Source of the DNA: Candidatus Saccharimonadota bacterium
GTDB taxonomy: Bacteria; Patescibacteriota; Saccharimonadia; Saccharimonadales; Saccharimonadaceae
Length of the DNA: 7,770 bases
Direction: 5' to 3'
NCBI GenBank assembly: GCA_030527565.1
Contig: JAUNAO010000014.1
Span: 1 to 7,770, forward strand
Each line of letters starts with the position of its first letter. The first letter of the stretch is position 1. Below are positions 6,553-7,770 of the stretch, piece by piece. Both the position numbers and the translations under genes were made by a program. The notes beneath the pieces were generated by a model. That model made no database searches and was not told the DNA's origin. It saw nothing but the letters and a program-made list of their open reading frames with translations.

Positions 6553-6570
6553 GGAGTGTATAATAGAAAC
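6535..6570 (+). promoter_or_regulatory. rnhA promoter straddling the uvrD stop, predicted leaderless
   Basis: -35-like TTGCCG (6535-6540) inside the last uvrD codons, an 18-bp spacer, consensus -10 TATAAT (6559-6564), then six bases (AGAAAC) to the ATG at 6571. AGGGAG at 6551-6556 resembles an SD but ends 14 bases before the ATG, too far for good function, and would lie upstream of the predicted +1. Confidence 0.75.
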
Positions 6571-7002
6571 ATGAAGATTTTATGGACAGACGGAAGCGCA
6601 ATACCAAATCCTGGAGTTGGTGGGTTTGCGGTGATTGAGGAAGTTAAGGGCGGCGCTTCGCGACCGGTAGTTTTGGGCCGCGAGGAGGATTCAACGAATA
6701 TTCGGATGGAGGGAAAAGCAATGATTGCGGCGATAAAATATGCTGGCGATGAAGGTTGTGAAATTCATTCGGACTCAGAATTTTGGATTAATGTGTTGAC
6801 GAAATGGGCGCCGAGTTGGAGGATGAATGGTTGGACGAAAAAAACGGGGCCAATTAAGAATTTGGATATTGTGAAGGAACTTTACGAACTTTATATTAGC
6901 CATCCAGTTAAGTTGGTTTGGGTGCGGGGGCACGTTGGAACTGAATTGAATGAAATGGCGGATAAGTGGGCGGATAAAGCACGCGAGGGCGTAACAATTT
7001 AA
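6571..7002 (+). CDS. rnhA: ribonuclease HI
   Basis: It cleaves the RNA strand of RNA-DNA hybrids, removing R-loops and Okazaki primers. In 143 residues (E. coli has 155) the catalytic set is complete: Asp7 in WTDGSAIPNPG, Glu47 in RMEGKAM, Asp68 in HSDSE, His121 in RGHVGT and Asp131 in NEMADKWA, matching E. coli Asp10, Glu48, Asp70, His124 and Asp134. The basic substrate-binding protrusion is present (about 79-97, Trp79, Trp83 and Trp88 with several Lys/Arg). There is no N-terminal hybrid-binding domain and no C-terminal fusion. The ATG at 6571 is chosen over an in-frame GTG at 6556 because a TATAAT box covers 6559-6564 and the family's first strand starts right at the ATG. It lies 18 bp after uvrD with its own promoter, so it may be made from both transcripts. 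Confidence 0.95.
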   Translation: MKILWTDGSAIPNPGVGGFAVIEEVKGGASRPVVLGREEDSTNIRMEGKAMIAAIKYAGDEGCEIHSDSEFWINVLTKWAPSWRMNGWTKKTGPIKNLDIVKELYELYISHPVKLVWVRGHVGTELNEMADKWADKAREGVTI

Positions 7003-7012
7003 ACGGTAAAAA

Positions 7013-7048
7013 TTGCGAAATCTCTGAGTTGGTGGTATAATTTTTTGT
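7013..7048 (+). promoter_or_regulatory. tyrS promoter, predicted leaderless
   Basis: -35-like TTGCGA (7013-7018), a 17-bp spacer, consensus -10 TATAAT (7036-7041) preceded by TGG (7033-7035), an extended -10. Seven bases (TTTTTGT) precede the ATG at 7049, putting +1 at or one base from the A of the ATG. No Shine-Dalgarno is present, and no T-box-like leader is possible in the 46-base gap after rnhA. Confidence 0.75.
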
Positions 7049-7770
7049 ATGAAATTATCAGAAGAACTTATCTATCGGGGATTTATAGCAGAAAATACTT
7101 TTGAGACGGCGGCGGAGCTTGATACGCGCGAATCGAAGAAGTTTTATTGGGGCGCAGATCCATCGGCAGATTCTCTGACGATTGGGAACTTGGCGGCGCT
7201 TATGATGTGTGCGTGTTTTGTTAGACATGGATATGAGCCAGTTTTGTTGGTTGGTGGGGCGACTGGGCAGATTGGTGATCCGAAAGATAACGGCGAACGT
7301 GATTTGAAGAGTTTAGAAGAGGTTGAGCATAATAAGAGTTGTATTCGAGCGCAAATTGAACGAGTAATTAAAGCCGATAAAGTTACGATGGTTGATAATT
7401 TTGATTGGTTTAAGAATATTAATTATCTTGATTTTTTGCGTGAAGTTGGGAAGAGTTTCTCGATGACGCAACTTCTCGATCGACAGTTTGTGCAGAATCG
7501 GATTGGTGAAGGCGGTTCGGGGATTTCATATGCGGAGTTTTCGTATACATTAATCCAAGGTTATGATTTCTTGCATCTTTATCGTGAGCATGGAGTTTCG
7601 TTGCAACTTTGCGGAGCGGATCAGTTTGGAAACTGCTCGAGCGGCATTCATTTGATTAAGCGACTTGAGGGTGCGCGGGCGGATGCTTGGTCGACGCCGC
7701 TGGTGATCGATCCGGTGACGGGGCGAAAGTTTGGAAAGTCGGAGGGGAATGCGGTTTGGCTAGCAAGTTC
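7049..7770 (+). CDS. tyrS: tyrosyl-tRNA synthetase, 5' part, cut by the window end
   Basis: It attaches tyrosine to tRNA-Tyr by way of tyrosyl-adenylate. The first 240 residues are present: most of the class I catalytic domain, with the C-terminal anticodon-binding part outside the window. Landmarks: FYWGADPSADSL (32-43, with Tyr33 and Asp37 of the tyrosine pocket), LLVGGATGQIGDP (66-78), FSYTLIQGYDFLHLY (164-178), LQLCGADQFGN (185-195, conserved Gln and Asp) and the KMSKS equivalent KFGKSEGN (227-234). The first signature, usually HIGH after DSL, reads TIGN (44-47), a form typical of tryptophanyl-tRNA synthetase. The rest of the domain aligns with bacterial TyrRS, not TrpRS, so TyrRS is the firm call. 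Start fixed by family alignment and the extended -10 seven bases upstream. The frame is open to the last base of the window. Confidence 0.95.
   Translation, partial: MKLSEELIYRGFIAENTFETAAELDTRESKKFYWGADPSADSLTIGNLAALMMCACFVRHGYEPVLLVGGATGQIGDPKDNGERDLKSLEEVEHNKSCIRAQIERVIKADKVTMVDNFDWFKNINYLDFLREVGKSFSMTQLLDRQFVQNRIGEGGSGISYAEFSYTLIQGYDFLHLYREHGVSLQLCGADQFGNCSSGIHLIKRLEGARADAWSTPLVIDPVTGRKFGKSEGNAVWLAS

Noticed and set aside
6556..6570. GTG start for rnhA at 6556
   Set aside because: The extra five residues do not belong to the family and the codons coincide with the TATAAT promoter box.
501..7002. UGA-to-Gly recoding as in Gracilibacteria/Absconditabacteria
   Set aside because: All genes are complete in the standard code and conserved glycines are encoded by GGN.
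7037..7058. Inverted repeat ATAATTT/AAATTAT around the tyrS start as an RNA hairpin
   Set aside because: The left arm is the -10 element and lies upstream of the predicted transcription start, so it would not be in the mRNA; short AT-rich arms are expected by chance.

Overview
The window looks like a compact stretch of chromosome from a reduced bacterium, most likely a Candidate Phyla Radiation (Patescibacteria) member close to Candidatus Saccharibacteria. This rests on very tight gene packing, moderate AT-richness with strong preference for G- or T-ending codons, a MurA fused to an N-terminal helix-turn-helix, shortened versions of some enzymes, and no visible intrinsic terminators. The taxonomic call is an inference. 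All complete genes read cleanly in the standard code: stops are TAA or TAG, and there is no in-frame TGA, so the UGA-to-Gly code of Gracilibacteria/Absconditabacteria does not apply.

Layout, left to right. (1) A small membrane-anchored protein of unknown function on the minus strand (70-456). (2) Divergently, pyk (pyruvate kinase, 501-1934) and pgk (phosphoglycerate kinase, 1951-2997), the two substrate-level ATP-forming enzymes of lower glycolysis in one likely transcript. (3) An XRE-type helix-turn-helix fused to MurA (3037-4584), followed with no gap by a UvrD/PcrA-type helicase (4585-6552). (4) RNase HI, rnhA (6571-7002). (5) The 5' part of tyrS (7049 to window end), whose class I signature reads TIGN instead of HIGH.

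The most striking signal is regulatory. Five of the seven genes (the small membrane protein, pyk, murA, rnhA, tyrS) have a clear sigma70-like -10 hexamer (TATAAT or TAAGAT) ending only 6 or 7 bases before the ATG, with a -35-like hexamer 17-18 bp upstream and no Shine-Dalgarno at a usable distance. This places the transcription start on, or one base from, the A of the ATG, so these genes are predicted to give leaderless mRNAs. The two downstream operon genes differ: pgk has an SD-like AAAGG, and uvrD starts immediately after the murA stop. The pyk/membrane-protein intergenic region is a perfect 13-bp inverted repeat in which each promoter's -35 overlaps the other's -10, giving a symmetric, mutually exclusive divergent promoter.

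Functionally, pgk and pyk make ATP around the phosphoenolpyruvate (PEP) node, and MurA spends PEP on peptidoglycan. A DNA-binding domain on MurA therefore raises the testable idea of a trigger enzyme linking wall-precursor or PEP status to transcription. UvrD and RNase HI handle DNA repair and R-loops, and TyrRS serves translation. Bases 1-69 hold only an AT-rich dyad and a TATAAT-like hexamer; no stretch longer than 300 bases lacks a gene.
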